Source of the DNA: Clostridiales bacterium
GTDB taxonomy: Bacteria > Bacillota > Clostridia > Oscillospirales > Ruminococcaceae
Length of the DNA stretch: 15,042 bases
Direction: 5' to 3'
Assembly (NCBI GenBank): GCA_012523875.1
Contig: JAAYSW010000017.1
Coordinates: forward strand, 1 to 15,042
The notes below the pieces were generated by a model, which worked only from the letters and a program-made list of their open reading frames with translations, had not been told where the DNA came from and made no database searches. Positions 14,036 to 15,042 of this stretch are shown piece after piece. How positions within the stretch are numbered: the stretch's first letter is position 1; every line of letters starts with the position of its first letter. The translations under genes were made by a program, and so were the position numbers.

Positions 14036-14057
14036 TAAAATAAATATATTTATTTTA
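14036..14057. repeat. 22-bp perfect AT palindrome in the lon leader
   Basis: TAAAATAAATA (14036-14046) is followed directly by its exact reverse complement, ending at 14057. It contains no G or C. In RNA it could form a weak hairpin about 30 bases before the lon GGAGG. In DNA it could be a protein-binding or unwinding site. Its function is unknown. Confidence 0.6.
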
Positions 14058-14097
14058 TAATTTAATAAGGTTTATAGTGCAAATAAATGGAGGTAAT

Positions 14098-15042
14098 ATG
14101 GGAACCAATAGAGAAGATAAAAATATATTTATACCAACCATTGCGATACGTGGAATGGTTCTATTTCCTAAAATGGTAATGCATTTCGATATAGCGAGGG
14201 AAATATCAACGAAGGCTGTCGAACAGGCTATTAAGGGAGATAGGAAAGTTTTTCTTGTTACTCAAAAGGATGTTTTTGTAGAGGACCCAGATAGAGAAGA
14301 TGTTTATGAAATAGGAGTAGTAGCAGAAATTAGACAGACCTTGAAAACCCCTGATAATATTTTAAGGGTACTCGTTGAGGGCATATATAAAGCGGAGGTT
14401 ACTGATTTTGACAACACTGGTAAATATTTAAAAACACAGGTAGAAGAAATCCCAGGTAGCGATAATACGGATGCTGATGAGGTAGAAATGCTAGCTATTA
14501 TCCGTTCGATAAAAGATGTTTTTGATAGATATAGCTTCTTAATTCCTAGAATGCCTAGGGAATTGATAGATGCTGTAATGGGACAGGACGACCCAAACAA
14601 ATTATTTGAAAGTATAGCTTATAATATAAACCTGCATTACACGGATTTACAATCGCTACTTGAAGAGGAAGATATTCTTATAAAATTAAGTATGCTCTAT
14701 GGATTTCTAGTAAAGGAAGTTGATGTATTAGAGTTAGAAACTCAAATACAAGAGCAAGTTAAGGATAATATTAACCGTGGACAGAGGGAGTATTATTTGC
14801 GTGAGCAGATGAGAGTGATATCCTCCCATCTTGGCGAACAAGATGATGGGGAACAGGATGAGCTTGGTGAATACTTCAGAAAAATTAATGCGTTGAAGCT
14901 CTCGGATGAAAACACTAAAAAACTTATGAAAGAAGCAGAGCGTCTTACTAAAATGCCACCAACATCACAAGAATCATATGTAATTAGGAATTACTTGGAT
15001 ACTTGTCTTGATTTGCCTTGGAACAAAAGCTCAAAGACAAGG
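14098..15042 (+). CDS. lon: ATP-dependent protease Lon (3'-truncated by window edge)
   Basis: Lon is a homo-oligomeric AAA+ serine protease that removes damaged and regulatory proteins. Only the first 315 codons are in the window, and the frame stays open to the last base. Residues about 9-200 are the N-terminal substrate-recognition domain, beginning IFIPTIAIRGMVLFPKM. The long helical region follows, with QREYYLREQMRVI (about 229-241) and LDTCLDLPWNK near 300-310, the conserved stretch just before the AAA+ module. Walker motifs and the Ser-Lys protease site lie beyond the edge. GGAGG stands before the ATG at 14098. The gene has its own promoter after the clpX terminator; clpX-lon order is common in Firmicutes. 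Confidence 0.97.
   Translation, partial: MGTNREDKNIFIPTIAIRGMVLFPKMVMHFDIAREISTKAVEQAIKGDRKVFLVTQKDVFVEDPDREDVYEIGVVAEIRQTLKTPDNILRVLVEGIYKAEVTDFDNTGKYLKTQVEEIPGSDNTDADEVEMLAIIRSIKDVFDRYSFLIPRMPRELIDAVMGQDDPNKLFESIAYNINLHYTDLQSLLEEEDILIKLSMLYGFLVKEVDVLELETQIQEQVKDNINRGQREYYLREQMRVISSHLGEQDDGEQDELGEYFRKINALKLSDENTKKLMKEAERLTKMPPTSQESYVIRNYLDTCLDLPWNKSSKTR

Noticed and set aside
1..15042. Defence island, prophage, integrated element or CRISPR system
   Set aside because: All genes are conserved chromosomal functions on one strand with uniform composition; no integrase, transposase, att-like repeats or spaced direct repeats are seen.

Overview
The window is chromosomal DNA of a low-G+C (about one third G+C by eye), endospore-forming Firmicute, most likely a member of the Clostridia. 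The evidence is the AT-rich codon use with heavy AGA/AGG arginine, strong GGAGG-type ribosome binding sites, a spoVM gene, a SpoIVFB-like membrane protease, and the gene orders rplS-lepB-ylqF-rnhB-yraN and tig-clpP-clpX-lon. Family or genus cannot be fixed from this stretch. All genes are on the + strand, and no mobile element, CRISPR array, tRNA or rRNA is visible.

Layout. (1) Bases 1-1511: the 3' part of rsgA (GTPase of 30S maturation) abuts thiN (thiamine pyrophosphokinase, TTG start). A 25-codon spoVM follows and ends in a clean intrinsic terminator. This is the Bacillus order cpgA-rpe-yloS-spoVM without rpe. (2) 1550-2415: a 92-residue single-pass membrane protein overlaps by ATGA a 196-residue six-helix zinc protease resembling SpoIVFB. 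Together they look like a stripped-down SpoIVFA/SpoIVFB pair. (3) 2521-5091: a large radical SAM protein fused to a DUF2344 domain, preceded by a long hairpin. (4) 5098-5720: a good sigma-A promoter, a leader of about 177 nt with folding potential, rplS (ribosomal protein L19), and a terminator. (5) 5807-10554: a tightly packed series of lepB (signal peptidase I), ylqF/rbgA (50S assembly GTPase), rnhB (RNase HII), yraN, thrC (threonine synthase) and a metallophosphoesterase, with short gaps or overlaps suggesting one operon. (6) 10588-13944: an extended -10 promoter, tig (trigger factor), clpP, clpX and a strong terminator, forming a chaperone/protease operon. (7) 13962-15042: a near-consensus promoter, an operator-like dyad, a 22-bp AT palindrome and the first 315 codons of lon, which runs out of the window.

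The genes fall into three themes: ribosome biogenesis (rsgA, rplS, ylqF), protein export, folding and turnover (lepB, tig, clpP, clpX, lon), and sporulation (spoVM and the SpoIVF-like pair). Most of the window is conserved housekeeping DNA. The less ordinary parts are the tiny spoVM, the reduced SpoIVF-like pair, the radical SAM fusion, the rplS leader, and the symmetric elements in front of lon. I do not see a convincing undescribed multi-gene system.
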